Position numbers and translations under genes: made by a program. From positions 1,325,982 through 1,389,981 of the forward strand of contig CAWUCO010000001.1 in assembly GCA_963920705.1 (NCBI GenBank): a DNA stretch of 64,000 nt, in the 5' to 3' direction. Below are positions 18,461 through 30,001 of the stretch, piece by piece. The stretch is from Odiellus spinosus. Taxonomy: Eukaryota; Arthropoda; Arachnida; Opiliones; Phalangiidae. Position 1 is the first letter of the stretch; the number at the start of each line of letters is the position of its first letter. The notes below the pieces were generated by a model. The model saw nothing but the letters and a program-made list of their open reading frames with translations. It ran no database searches and was not told the origin of the DNA.

Positions 18461-20080
18461 GTGTTAGATTAGAACTGTTTTTATTAAGAGCGAGAGGGCG
18501 TCCTTCAGTCCTAATTTTATGACTGAGGTGGCGCCTTCTATATTTAAACCTTTTAAATACAACATATATATAGATATATAACAATAACTAATGATCCCGA
18601 TATTTCATAAGAAAATCTCTAGCACTAATACATTAAGCAGACATTTGTCTATAATATTTGAAAGCCTGGTATTTCTAACTGTAATAATCTGTATAAAAAG
18701 TTGATATAACCAAAGCACAAAAACGTCGTTTTAAGGGAAGAAGAGCCTTAAATCCAACGATCCACGATTAGAATCTCGTATAGAGTTAAAGTATTTTTTA
18801 ACATAACTTTTTTATTAAAGTTTAATTTTTCTGGAAATAAATTATATAATAAAATATTATTCCTTTTCTAATATCATAATATCATTAAAATTTAATTATA
18901 ATTCATAAATTTAGTGGTTCATCTTTTTGCCAGTAGGTGAAAGCTGATTTCGTACGTTATCTTACAGATACGAAATATCACTTGCATGAAAATGGTAGGC
19001 TATTGCATAGCCTCCTCGATCACGCGCTTCGGTGGCGCTCGCGCTATAGAAGCACCGGCAATCGGGCGAAAATTGCGAATAAATGAATTCTCGAGATTTA
19101 CTAAACTCCCTCAAACAGATGCACGTCTCAAAGGGGGGAAACTGACCAAATTCTAAGGATTTCGCGCTTTTCACGGCTACATCGATTTTTAAAAGCCACA
19201 ATCAAAATATATGCTTTGCAAATTAGTTTATCTCCCTAAACAGGTAACATAATTTTAGGGTGATGAGTTTTTAAGTTCAAAATTAAATATGAACGTAAGA
19301 TTGTGTAAAGCTTTTTCGCGTACAATTTGGTGCTTCAACCATTAACTCGTGTAAGTTTCGAAATTTTGGGAGAGAAGTTTTCCTGCCGTTTTCCAAATGT
19401 CGTTCAAATTTAATTTTAATTCATTTTCTACTCTGTGTCTGTATAATTGTATTTTTCTTGATTATTGTATTTCTTCTCGCAACCACCCATAATAGGCTAC
19501 GCCTTTGTCGTTGCCTACAGGGTTAGGTTATGTTTCTCGGAGAGATAATTATTTGGTTTCTCAACTTGTTAATACAATTTACAATGATACGTTCACACAT
19601 GTCACTTTAAATGAAAACGTTTTCGAATTTTTTCGAATTTTTTTCAACATTAAAATATTTTGCAACGCAATTATTTTTTTTTATTGACAAACTAACTCTA
19701 AAGTTCACCCAGACTACTTTTTACAAAGGGACAAATATTAGTTGAAGTGCCTTGTTGCCACGAAACAAATAGGAAAAGGTTACCTTTAACGTAAGTTCCC
19801 CTGAACCGTACCGGTGTTCAGCGCTATCTGTCTTCGTTAACGCATAACCGTACCGGTGTTCAGCGCTATCTGTCTTCGTTAACGCAAAACAAAATGCGTC
19901 CATTGTATGTCACGTCGAATTTCACCCACCGGCGCTACTCGGTCTACAGATACTCTAGTTTTGACTGTATTAAAATGATGACGTCAATGAGTACGCATTT
20001 AGTACTACCAAAGGCTGTAATCATTTATTAACAGATTTTAGGGAAGTTTCTAGCCCGTCGAGTTGAACAAAAACTACTGT
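18461..20080. other. Spacer with a small duplication
   Basis: A 43-bp direct duplication (ACCGTACCGGTGTTCAGCGC...) sits at about 19804-19889, giving the repeated minus-strand frame there. Otherwise AT-rich with no supported gene. Confidence 0.5.
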
Positions 20081-20330
20081 CTAATTATATAGATATAATA
20101 GAACAAAAGGAAGGAAATACAAACTATTCATGCTTGATTGAAATGAGATAAGACGGTGTCTAGTGTTCAACGCATTGTTATTATTGCTAGACAGAATTTT
20201 TAAGTGTGAGCTGAATAATATTTTTTTATTAACTATTTTTATAATTGACGCGCCGCGGGGTACATCAACTTCGATATTTGAAATCTTTTTAAAATTTGAT
20301 TGCCGAATGTGGTACATTTTTGTAATTTGA
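20081..20330. repeat. Dispersed direct repeat, copy 1
   Basis: About 200 bp matching 21342-21500: AGATAAGA(C/T)GGTGTCTAG, then CGTTGTTATTATTGC and TTTTTAAGTG, then a run of T. The two copies lie about 1.25 kb apart in the same orientation. Confidence 0.7.
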
Positions 20331-20640
20331 TAATACGCTTTTTAGGACTTGCCTTGGTGTTATTAGTTAAGACTGCGAAGTGAAATTGATCAATCAAATA
20401 ATAGGCCTATTTTTTAAAAAATATACTTTTTTGCCATCTTATAATTAAAAGACCCTAGATTTAAATTTTAAAATGTATTAAATTTAAATGTATTAAAAAC
20501 AGGCCAGCTGGCCTGTTTTATTTATAGGTGTCTCAAAATTTCATTAGAAAAGTCTATGGAGATTTGTCTTATGAGGTGGAATCTTTTTTGTCAATGATAA
20601 CTGAGGTTTTCGTCTTCTTCTTCGTCCGACCGCAAGTCCG

Positions 20641-20950
20641 TTTCATTGAGAGTTTGCATTCGAGAGAGAAAAATATGTTAGGATCGCGGGGGTACTCTAT
20701 ACTTATCTAGTGTTGAATACTAAGACAGATATAAAAGGTATAGATAACGTTCAAGCACCGCGAAAGACGGCGTTTCATTGAGAGTTTGCATTAGAGAGAG
20801 AAAAATATGTTAGGATCGCGGGGGTACTCTATACTTATCTAATGTTGAATACTAAGACAGATATAAAAGGTATAGATAACGTTCAAGCACCGCGAAAGAC
20901 GGCGTTTCATTGAGAGTTTGCATTAGAGAGATAGATAAATAAATGGGCTA
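20641..20950. repeat. 132-bp tandem repeat
   Basis: TTTCATTGAGAGTTTGCATT starts at 20641, 20773 and 20905. The first two units are nearly identical; the third is cut off and followed by diverged AAGACAGA/GATAGA-rich sequence to about 21300. Confidence 0.9.
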
Positions 20951-21341
20951 GCCCGAATAGAGGTACTCTAAGTCTATCTGTTAGAAACGCATAGTTAAGA
21001 GATAGAGGTATTGTAGTTTTTTACGCGCTGCAAAGATGGTTGAACTAGGATATAATAGATTGTCTCAATTAGAAAGATGCAATAGAGACAAAGGTAAAAG
21101 AGTGAAAAAAAGGCTAGTTTGACTGAAGGACTCTTAACATTCTGTAGTTAAATACAAAGACCGAGATAGCAATAGCGTGATAAAGGTTGAAAGACCGAGA
21201 AAGACGGAATAGGGTAACTAGTAAGGCTCCCCTCTATCTCTAAGAAACGCGTAAATAAGAGATAGATGGGTTTCTAGCTTCTTACGCGCTGCAAAGATAA
21301 GGCTGAACAACGATCAACAATGTTTAATTATAAAGAAGTAA

Positions 21342-21500
21342 TAGAGCAAAAGGACTGAAACTATAAACAAATATGCGCTGGTTTAAAGAGATAAGATGGT
21401 GTCTAGCATTCTACGCGTTGTTATTATTGCAAGGCTGAATTTTTAAGTGGGCTGAACATTTTTTTATATCATCATTATAAAATGCAGCGAGCAGGGTACT
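21342..21500. repeat. Dispersed direct repeat, copy 2
   Basis: Partner of 20081-20330, more diverged at its right end. Confidence 0.65.
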
Positions 21501-22217
21501 TAAACTTGGGTATTTCACAAAAGCCCCATGATATATAGCGGTGAGACTTACAAAATGTCTTAGTAAAATGGACTCTGAAACAGGCGTGTTAAATTGATAA
21601 TTTTATAATAAAACTCGGCGGAAAATTTAAATTATTTGTAGTGTTTTCATAAAAAACTAAATGATTTACTGTTTAGTTTTTATTAGAGTATCTATAGACG
21701 GAGTAGCGCCATTAAGGGGAAAGTGATGTCAAAGTCTATAGGTCACATTTTTTTGACCAGACAACAGGAAAGAAGGCCTGTTCATGCTACGGTAACATAA
21801 AGTAGTGCTGTCTATGAGCGATAGATGGCGTTTAAAACTTTGGAACCAGTTCTTATGAACTGACTGAACCAGAAATTTCAAACTTTTGGGCGCGAACTAG
21901 TTGAAAAAATTACTTAACTTTTGTGATTCATTGGTATCATTATATTTTGCCGTATCTGTAATGAATTGTTAGACAATAAATCGTTCTATTATTATATTTT
22001 ATTAGTTGCATTCTATATGCCCAAGGTCCTTTTAGGAAGGTTATGACGACGATGACGTCAACAGAAGCTCTTCAAAACTTGAGTGTATTCGGCCATCTTT
22101 CTCTAGCACTCATTACGTCATTGAAAAGTATACTTGATCGCCAAAAGCAGCCGCTAATGCAACCAGTTAACCCTGCACCATTAGCCCTCAAACAAATAAA
22201 AAATAAAACGTGACGTC
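21501..22217. other. Spacer, no gene seen
   Basis: AT-rich with a few CG-rich patches (about 22030-22150). No frame or repeat worth a name. Confidence 0.45.
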
Positions 22218-22500
22218 ATTGAAAGGCGCTTGTAGCGCCAAATTGAAGGAGATGAGACATTAATTGTGACTGGATTGAAAGGCGCTTGTAGCGCCAAATT
22301 GAAGGAGAAGAGACATTAATTGTGACGGAATTCAAAGGCGCTTGTAGCGCCAAATTGAAGGAGAAGAGACATAAATTGTGACGGAATTGAAAGGCGCGTA
22401 GCGCCTACATGAAAGAGAAGAGACATTAATTGTGATTTGTGACGGCATTGAAAGGCGCTTGTAGCACCAAATTGGAGGAAAAGAGACATTATTTGTGACG
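22218..22500. repeat. 56-bp minisatellite with a palindromic core
   Basis: Five copies start at 22221, 22277, 22333, 22389 and 22450. Each has GGCGCTTGTAGCGCC, a self-complementary stem, followed by AAATTGAAGGAGAAGAGAC. Minus-strand frames here are by-products of the repeat. Confidence 0.9.
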
Positions 22501-23312
22501 AAATGTACACTGTGAAATTTGAATACTTGTAAACGTTCTATTTGAAACATTAAAAAACAAAACCACGGCAAAGGTGAAATTGGGTAATACTTTCGGTAAT
22601 ATAATTAGGAAAGGAGAACCAAAATAAATTAAATCCATTCCAAAGATAGATATATGAGATTTAAACTAGATCCACTACCTTACCTAAGTCACGCGCAAGA
22701 ATAGAAGACATTTTCACGCGCTCATGCTCGCCTTTGACTGTGCAAATGTCACGCGCCACGGGGGACATGTCTCCCCGTATAGCGCAGGGGAAAAAATATT
22801 TTGTATAAATCTTTTCCCGCGCCAAAAGCAGGACCACGCGGGAGGGTAGTAAAAGTTTATTTTAGGGGGGATTTGTAGCCTTTCCCAGTATCATGTCCAT
22901 TCAAAATGGCAGCCTCCACAGACGTGAAAAATGGCCGATAAGAAAAGGTTTATATTTTCGTTATTAAGGATTGTGGATCTAGTTTATTTTTCATATATCT
23001 ATGATTCCAAATTGTATTACCACAATTAGGAAATGCACATTTCAATGTGATGTCAGTCATATTAAAGTGTGAGTTTAATAAAGCCAATTCTAGGTTATTT
23101 AAGGTATATTTTATTGTATATAATGTATTTCGATTGACAGTAACATAAAACCAACGATATTCCATTACAAACGTTTGTTATCTATTTTCGGATAAAACGT
23201 TTACCCTATTTCACTGTTGCTGGGATTTTGTTTTAATGTTTTAAATAAAATGTTTACAATTAAGTATTCAAATTTCGCAGTGTACTCTTCGCGCCCAAAA
23301 CTAACGGTGCAC
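22501..23312. other. Spacer, no gene supported
   Basis: CG-rich patch with CACGCGC words at 22690-22850; otherwise AT-rich. The minus-strand frame at 22950-23165 has no recognisable motif. Confidence 0.45.
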
Positions 23313-24192
23313 CAAATAAAATGGGTTAATTGATTTACTAGTGTTTAATTTTTCCAAAAGCAAACACAAATTGTACAAAAACGTTGTTTTGCTTCGCACT
23401 TCAAAAAAGTGCATTTATAGGTAAGAATTTCAAACCCGTGAAGGGACAGAAATTATAAATTCACAGTGAAAGAAATATGAAAGTCACAGTCTAAGAAATC
23501 ATAAAGCTATAATTATAATAATTAATATGAATAAAAAATTTACAAAAAAATTACGTATAAATTCGGCCTATCGAAACTTTTACTTATGTAGATTTAATGA
23601 TTAGAAACTTTATAAAGAGGCGAATGTTTCCTTATACTAACTGAAAACTGCAACCATCGCCATTCGATATCACCACTCTAGAGTCTAGGAGAAGGGAAAA
23701 AGTAAGAGTCAACTAAACTTTAGTAGCTGTCAGATGACGATAACACGCGAGTAAAGGTTTATTGGTGTATTCCCCGTGGTGAAACATGTTTAAAAATCAA
23801 GAGTCTCATCTAAACAGCAACTTCTCTTAAGATAATATAATTCTCCACCCTAACAACTAAACATTTTAAAAACGCGGGCAGGAACTATTTGGTATTATGC
23901 TATTCTACCTTTCCACGCATAGATGGCTTTTAGTTACCCTTACCAAGAGTAAATTCTACAACAGAATGACTTCTGCATAATTAAAAGTTTCGATAGGCCG
24001 AATTTATACGTCATTTTTTTGTAAATTTTTTATTCATATTAATTATTATAATTATAGCTTTATGATTTCTTAGACTGTGACTTTCTTATTTCTTTCACTG
24101 TGAATTTATAATTTCTGTCCCTTCACGGGTTTGAAATTCTTACCTATAAATGCACTTTTTTGAAGTGCGAAGCAAAACAACGTTTTTGTATA
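23313..24192. mobile_element. Foldback element with arms of about 205 bp
   Basis: 23377-23582 and 23981-24190 are near-perfect inverted copies, containing TTTTGCTTCGCACTTC, AACCCGTGAAGGGACAG and TTCGGCCTATCGAAACTTTT. The centre of about 400 bp has no gene. A third, direct copy of the left part (from AAATAAAATGGGTTAAT) lies at 24591-24770. Confidence 0.88.
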
Positions 24193-24590
24193 ATTGAAAT
24201 TGAAATGTATTGGAAGAAGGAAATATCAAGTTTTATTAATATATCACTAATAGGATCAATTTTCAGTTTCTTTAGTATTGAATTTTATTTATGGCTTGAT
24301 TTTGGGTAAAAATATTGAACAATACATACATGCTACACATGACTACGTAAGCTCATTAGTCTCGAGACCCAACTCAACACGATAACTGAGATGATTGGGA
24401 TGTATTAATCAAACTCATCACAGGCGTCGATATGAAAGTAAACATAATATAATTCAACTTCAGTTTATAGGCCCCATAATTTAGATAAACAATAATAATA
24501 AAGTTTGTCCAATATAAAAATATTTATATGTATTAATTAATTTAAATTTCAAAAAATAAATTTATCATTTTAAGTACCTACCGCTAAATA

Positions 24591-24770
24591 AAATGGGTTA
24601 ATGGTTTTTACTAGTGTTTAATTTTCCCAAAAGCAAACACAAATTATACAAAAACGATGTTTTGCTTCGCACTTCAAAAAAGTGCATATATAGGCAAGAA
24701 ATTCAAACCCGTGAAGGGACAGAAATTAAAATTATCGGTGAAAAATATATGATATCCACAGTCTAAGACC
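24591..24770. repeat. Partial copy of the foldback arm
   Basis: Direct copy of 23313-23510 at about 1.28 kb distance. It runs up to the start of the 42-bp minisatellite. Confidence 0.85.
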
Positions 24771-25275
24771 ACGCATCTCTCAACGGCAATCTTCCTGAAC
24801 CATCAATCGACCTCGGACCTCTCAACGGCAATCTTCCTGGACCATCAATCGACCTCGGACCTCTCAACGGCAATCTTCCTGAACCATCAATCGACCTCGG
24901 ACCTCTCAACGGCAATCTTCCTGAACCATCAATCGACCTCGGACCTCTCAACGGCAATCTTCCTGAACCATCAATCGACCACGGACCTCTACTTTTCAGT
25001 AGCTCTCTCTCCAGTCTCCAGCGCCACATAATTTTAAATACAACTCCTTACGACCACGCATCTCTCAACGGCAATCTTCCTGAACCATCAATCGACCTCG
25101 GACCTCTCAACGGCAATCTTCCTGAACCATCAATCGACCTCGGACCTCTCAACGGCAATCTTCCTGAACCATTAATCGACCACGGACCTCTCAACTATAA
25201 TCTTCCTGAACCATCAATCGACATCGGACCTCTCAACGGCAATCTTCCTCAACCATTCAACGACCTCGGACCTCG
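24765..25275. repeat. 42-bp minisatellite in two blocks
   Basis: CAACGGCAATCTTCCTGAAC begins at 24781, 24823, 24865, 24907 and 24949; a second block runs from about 25053 to 25275. Both blocks open with CCACGCATCTCTCAACGG. Because 42 is a multiple of three, long frames stay open, giving a 14-residue repeat (LRGPRSIDGSGRLP) on the minus strand. I see no other sign that it is translated. Confidence 0.9.
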
Positions 25276-25648
25276 CAAATCATGAATACAACGTAAGAAT
25301 TATTTTTAGAAGTGTTTAAGGTCAAGCCACGAGGTCAAATTTGGTTATAACTTTCCATGCTCTTATTTTTACAGGACTATTAAACTAAAACTCAGTGGAA
25401 TCTGGACTGAAGCCACGGTTGGTGGAGCCTTGAATGAAACTTCGTTGGCGGTGTGGACCGCTAGCAGGCCAAGAAATATGTGCCCCCACGTTACATCAAT
25501 TGGGAAAAAAACATGTGGGCTGGTGTAATTTGGACGTCGAAATGGCTAAGGAAGCAAGTATAACAGCTCCGTTTCATTTTACCCTTGAAAATTATGTCGT
25601 AAGACTGACCACAATAAGTACGTAAATGACTTTATAACAATACCTTTT

Positions 25649-25683
<35 letters not shown>

Positions 25684-26585
25684 CAAAAATGTAGCTTATG
25701 CGTCAAAACCAAGGTAAATTTACCTTAATTCGGCTAGATTCTTGGCCAAAAAAATCTTGATTGGAAACGCGTCTTTAGAAATATATCAATGTATTCATAA
25801 GAAGACAGAATATGAAAAGGGGTCCGAGTATATAATAAAATAACCAATTTTCTCCTTTTTTATCATAGCAATCGAGCTTTATGAGCAATTAGTAAAGGTC
25901 GCTAAAAACCCTTCACTTCCTCCGATTTCAAATGAAAGTAAGAGGCCCCACCGAAGGAACCAAAAAAAAAACAATGGAAACAAGGGCGAATGGAAGTCGT
26001 GCAAAAGCCATCTGCCGAGGAAGTAGTCGAAAGATCCAACCAAGAGCGAGCCGTCGATAGGAGAGTGACTGAGCGGAGTGAGCGAAAAACCGCCGGGTTC
26101 ACCGAGAGACGATCTGACCAAGAGCGAGAGGCCGCCAAGAGGAGAGACAATGAGAGACGAGCCGACGAGCCGACGAGAAATCAGGCCAAATTTTCCTCTT
26201 ATCCCTACTACCACACCTTACATCTTGTTTTCGATAGTTATGTTGGAAAAGGTCGCGTTTCCTTTTGATTTTGTCCTTTGACTTTGGCGTTTTTTCGGGA
26301 CTTAATTTCTTAGTCCCGGCGGACGGTTCTTATTTTGGGGGGGGGGGCATTTTTCGTTAAAGAATTTGGAAACAAGTTGCTCAAGACCAATATACCTGAA
26401 GGCTATGGTTGTACTATCGCTCTTCTACAGACGGACTCGCGTAGAAATAAATCATATACCTTATTTAAAGACAGTCTCTTTATAATTTTTGTTATTATAT
26501 TATTTTCTTAAAAACTCCAAACAGGTTAAGATTATAGACTGATTTTTCTTATAATTCATTGAATTCAATTATATTCTGAGATTAA
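25276..26585. other. Spacer with poly-T tract and purine-rich block
   Basis: A run of about 32 T lies at 25650-25681, probably the poly-A tail of a minus-strand retroposed sequence. At 25990-26200 a purine-rich block gives highly charged frames (ERSNQERAVDRR) on one strand and their mirror on the other; low complexity explains them. The 63-aa frame at 25434-25625 is not recognised. Confidence 0.45.
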
Positions 26586-28622
26586 TCAGAGTATTGACTG
26601 AACAATTTGGGGAGGGACACGTATATTGGTTGTCCCCACCTGGTTTAATTGAGGGGGGACAATGTCCCCCTGTCCCCACCCGTTCCGCCGCCACTGTAGA
26701 TGGAGGTTGTTGATAAAGCCCTTTCGTTCTGTTGGACACGGGTCTTCCCTAACTTCAGGTTTAATTTTTTTGAAAATATCGGCAATTTCTTTAAAATTAT
26801 CGCGCCTATTTTGATTTGGGACGTGTCTATGAGCATTAATTAACGCTCGCCTGAACAAATTTTGGTTAAATCTATACAACTTTTGAACTGTTTCATCTAA
26901 TCGCGATTTTGTATCGATTAGGCCTCGCTTCTTAACAATTCTATTGAAACCTTCAATGTGACCTTGAGTCGGTGCCTCATGATCAAGAAAATTAACCAAT
27001 CCATCTTTGAAATGGGTCCTAGGCTGGTAGGACTCTGGAACCAATTTAGAGTGAGCCCTAAAGTGCCTACTTAAATCCCCCTGTAGCAGCTTGGTCCATA
27101 AAGGTGTTGTGGGAAGGTAATTTTTTTTTTAAATATGCTAAAAGTTCGGGACAGTGATACTCATTTTTAGACTGAGATGTACTACTTGAAAAGTGGGAAG
27201 CTATATCCGACTTTGCACGCTCGATAATACCATCGGCAAGGTCTTTGAAAAATCTATTACCATCACCCCCTAATAAATTTTCCTCTTCGTTAAAACTAGT
27301 TCCTGTTGTCGGGCTATGAGGTGGGCACGCAGTAGTACCGGTAATACTTGGGTCTAAGCTACTGATTACTCCACTGATTGTCAATTTATCCGCCCAGTCA
27401 GATATATTTTGGAAGTTCGTTTCAACCAGCTCAGTTTCGTACTCTGAGAGAAGCACGATAGTCGTAGAGTAAATTCTATGCTTTAAATCTTCTAACAATG
27501 AGCTGTTTAATAATACGCTAATCATATACATGCCTAACTTACGCTTACGAGCTGAAGTGCTATAAAACCTTTTCATAAGCCTACTAGCGTCTTTCATCAT
27601 ATGGCAAATTCCGCATTGAATAACTGTCATTTGTAATTCATCCCCATTAGCTCTGCCCTCTATAATTTTCTGACAAACATCTAAATACTGTTTTAAACTC
27701 ATTCCGTTGCACACCCTCAGAGCCGCGGTAATTAGAACGAGACTTCGGTTACTAGAAATAACAGCAGGGTATGCTATACTAGGTTTCCCTGCTAGCCCTT
27801 TTTGCGCTTGAAGAAAGCTAAAAAGAAATTTGGTTAAAGTACGCGCGCTCTGATCTTCTGTTATTAGCTCCGCTATAAGTAAAGGAATAGATTTCTTATC
27901 AATTTCGGGGCACCTCATGACTATCGGATAGTACATGAAACTTTTTGAATTTTCAGTAGCCGCTACCGATCCCGTTCCGTCCCAAAACCAAATGTCGCGC
28001 CTAGCATGATTTCTAGCGTAATTAACCGAGGCTCTGCTGTACAAATGAACGGAACGAGGCTTACTTCCTATTTCCTGAACGTAAGAACCATATTCGGTGT
28101 GTTTTCCGAGCAAATCTAGAGACTCACATAAATTTTTAGATTCCAATTGCTTTTGGTATGCTTCATGCTTTATTTGTCGCATCGTACCTGTTCTAAGAGT
28201 AGAATCTATTAAGTTCCCCCTAGTAATGTCATTCGGTGAAGCTTTTGAATCAAGATCCCAAAAAACATCCAAGGGTTTTATCCTTGGGTTAGCCAAAAAA
28301 TGCTCGTGTAAAGCTTTTCTGTTTGCCGCACGAATCTGACGGCAAGCAATACTCTGGGGATCATTTTCAGGGTTACCTTTATTAGTAATAACCACTTCAA
28401 AATCTTTGAAAATTTGAATTTTACATACAGCCAGGCAAGGTCAGTGTGTAGCCTTACTCCTAGAGCAATATAAATTGCAGGTAAAAAGAAAATCGCTAAG
28501 GATGCTATTGTCTGGTGCGTAATGATTAAGAACGTTCCACATGCAATGCGGATTCTGTTCTTTAAGAATTCTATCTAAAGGTACTTTATAATGATTATAA
28601 TCTAGACTTTTGGCTGATAAGC
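26586..28622 (-). pseudogene. MULE-like DDE transposase region
   Basis: The frame from about 28622 runs to 27067 with one TGA near 28455, then shifts at an A11 run near 27120 and continues to 26586. The shifted frame gives PLWTKLLQGDLSRH followed by GHIEGFNRIVKKRGLID, a known join in this transposon group. A probable first catalytic Asp is in DIWFWDGTGSVAA. The second position, usually Asp in a short beta-strand, reads VISSNRSLVLI, with Asn where Asp is expected. IQCGICHMMKD resembles the C-x-x-H element of MULE-type enzymes. Proteins with this signature occur as uncharacterised transposon genes in aphids and Hydra; the exact superfamily name is uncertain. Inactive. Confidence 0.75.
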
Positions 28623-29018
28623 GACCACTACTTTGTAATAGAAAATTTCATTTTCTGGGGAACCTTATGGCTGATCTCTTTCTGAGCGTCAAGGCGTAGA
28701 ACGTCTTTACAAATTTCATCAGACATTGACATAAGACTTTCCCCGGAAATTGATTCACTATTGTTTAAGGAATCTTCCGAATCAATGCTCTCAAAATCAA
28801 TTCCCGGACTCAATGGCCTTGGTTTTTCTGGGGTATTTAATACTTGGATAGTTACGTTCTGGTTGTTATGAAATGAGGTTTGAGGTTCTAAAACCAAATG
28901 AGACAAAGGGGCAGCATTAAATGTGTCCATAGGCATATCATTTTTAATGCTTCGATTTCCAGTCTGAGTCAGAGTGATTAATTGAACTTTGTAAAGTGTT
29001 TGGATTGGCCAAGGTCTT
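28623..29018 (-). pseudogene. Acidic linker between USP and transposase regions
   Basis: Part of the frame 28628-29074. It is Ser/Asp/Glu-rich (ESIDSEDSLNNSESISGESL) with a helical end (EICKDVLRLDA). It joins the transposase frame by a shift at about 28630. It has no recognised domain; its composition suggests a disordered spacer. Confidence 0.5.
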
Positions 29019-29838
29019 TTACTGCAATTCATAAAACGCCATAACCCAGTCTTCGTGAATTTTAGGATCATCAACAGTTTTAACCATTGAGTCGTTGTAA
29101 CACACCCAAGTATTTAAAATAAGCTAAGAGAAAGCCACGTAATGACTAGCCTTATTTACTTCCCCGTAATGCGCTACACAACTTCTTAGTTCACATTGAG
29201 ATCCTAAATGTTCGATCTTGGGCTCTAACAAACAAAGCTGGCGAATTTTGTTTATTTCGTCAGCGGTTCTTGGGCAACAAAAAATCAACTTTTTGTGGGG
29301 GTGAGTTAAATTGTTAATTCGTTTCATTAGTTTATTTTTTCCGGTACAGGGACTATCAACTCCGTTTATATTGGTACCATTTCCAAGACATGGTCGAGTT
29401 GGTTTTGGTTCAATTTCAGGCGCATACGTGTATTCCGAAATTTTTGATCTAGAAGCGTCTAAAACCAAATACTTAACGGTTCCATCTCGAGAAGACCGTG
29501 TATTACCGCATTCTTCACAATAGTATGTGAAATCGAATAAAAAACTAAAACTATTTCCTAAAAAGGGACTAATGTAAGAAAACAATTCCTGGGGATCTTG
29601 CATTGTGTCAAATGCTAATCTATTTCTCGATATTTCATCAACGTGATGGAGGAGTGGGACAATTTCGTGAGATTTCACGGGGTACATAGAATTCTCCGAA
29701 AGTTTTCCTAAAAACTCGGCTAGAATCTCATCAGAAATGTTGGTCGTATTTAACTCAATTATTTCTAATAAAGGTTGCATAAGAGAGGATACCCAGCAAT
29801 TCAAGTGGCATTTTCAATGCCCCTCCTCATTACTGATT
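29019..29838 (-). pseudogene. USP-type (C19) deubiquitinase-like region
   Basis: The catalytic Cys box reads GIENAT and, after a shift of frame exactly there, NCWVSSLMQPLLEI. A zinc-ribbon half (YYCEECGNTR) precedes KYLVLDASRS. The His box is CVAHYGEVNKASHYVAFS. After TAG at 29124-29126 the frame goes on with NTWVCYNDSMVKTV and YEL, the usual last strands with the Asn/Asp position, to TAA at 29019-29021. Order, spacing and length (about 270 codons) fit a compact USP. The family removes ubiquitin from proteins; here it would have travelled inside a transposon polyprotein. Broken at the active-site Cys. Confidence 0.72.
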
Positions 29839-30001
29839 TTTGGCATCGTGGACACTTAATTTGTTTATCTCGTTTAACGTTATTAGTCGTGTTAGGGCTG
29901 TCGCGTAAACCTGCGCATCTGAAATGAAACCAATCTTGGCACCCTGTTCACATAAAATAAGGCGTGTTGTCTTCGGGTTTAAGACACACACAATACAATT
30001 T
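29830..30001 (-). pseudogene. PHD finger, one zinc ligand lost to a stop
   Basis: The frame reads KLYCVCLKPED, then PYFM-stop-TGCQDWFHFRCAGL and IKCPRCQKS. This is a C4-H-C3 PHD layout in which the third Cys has become TGA (29948-29950). The WFH-x2-C core is intact. PHD fingers read histone tails; in a transposon this could bias target choice, which is inference. It sits between the N-terminal region and the USP region, separated from the first by a frameshift at the A14 run. Confidence 0.78.

Noticed and set aside
20528-20710. 60-codon plus-strand frame
   Set aside because: It runs into the 132-bp tandem repeat and shows no motif.
22316-22571. Two overlapping minus-strand frames with repeated FQCRH-type peptides
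   Set aside because: They are direct translations of the 56-bp minisatellite.
25990-26281. Charged frames of 67-111 codons on both strands
   Set aside because: They mirror each other and come from a purine-rich low-complexity block.
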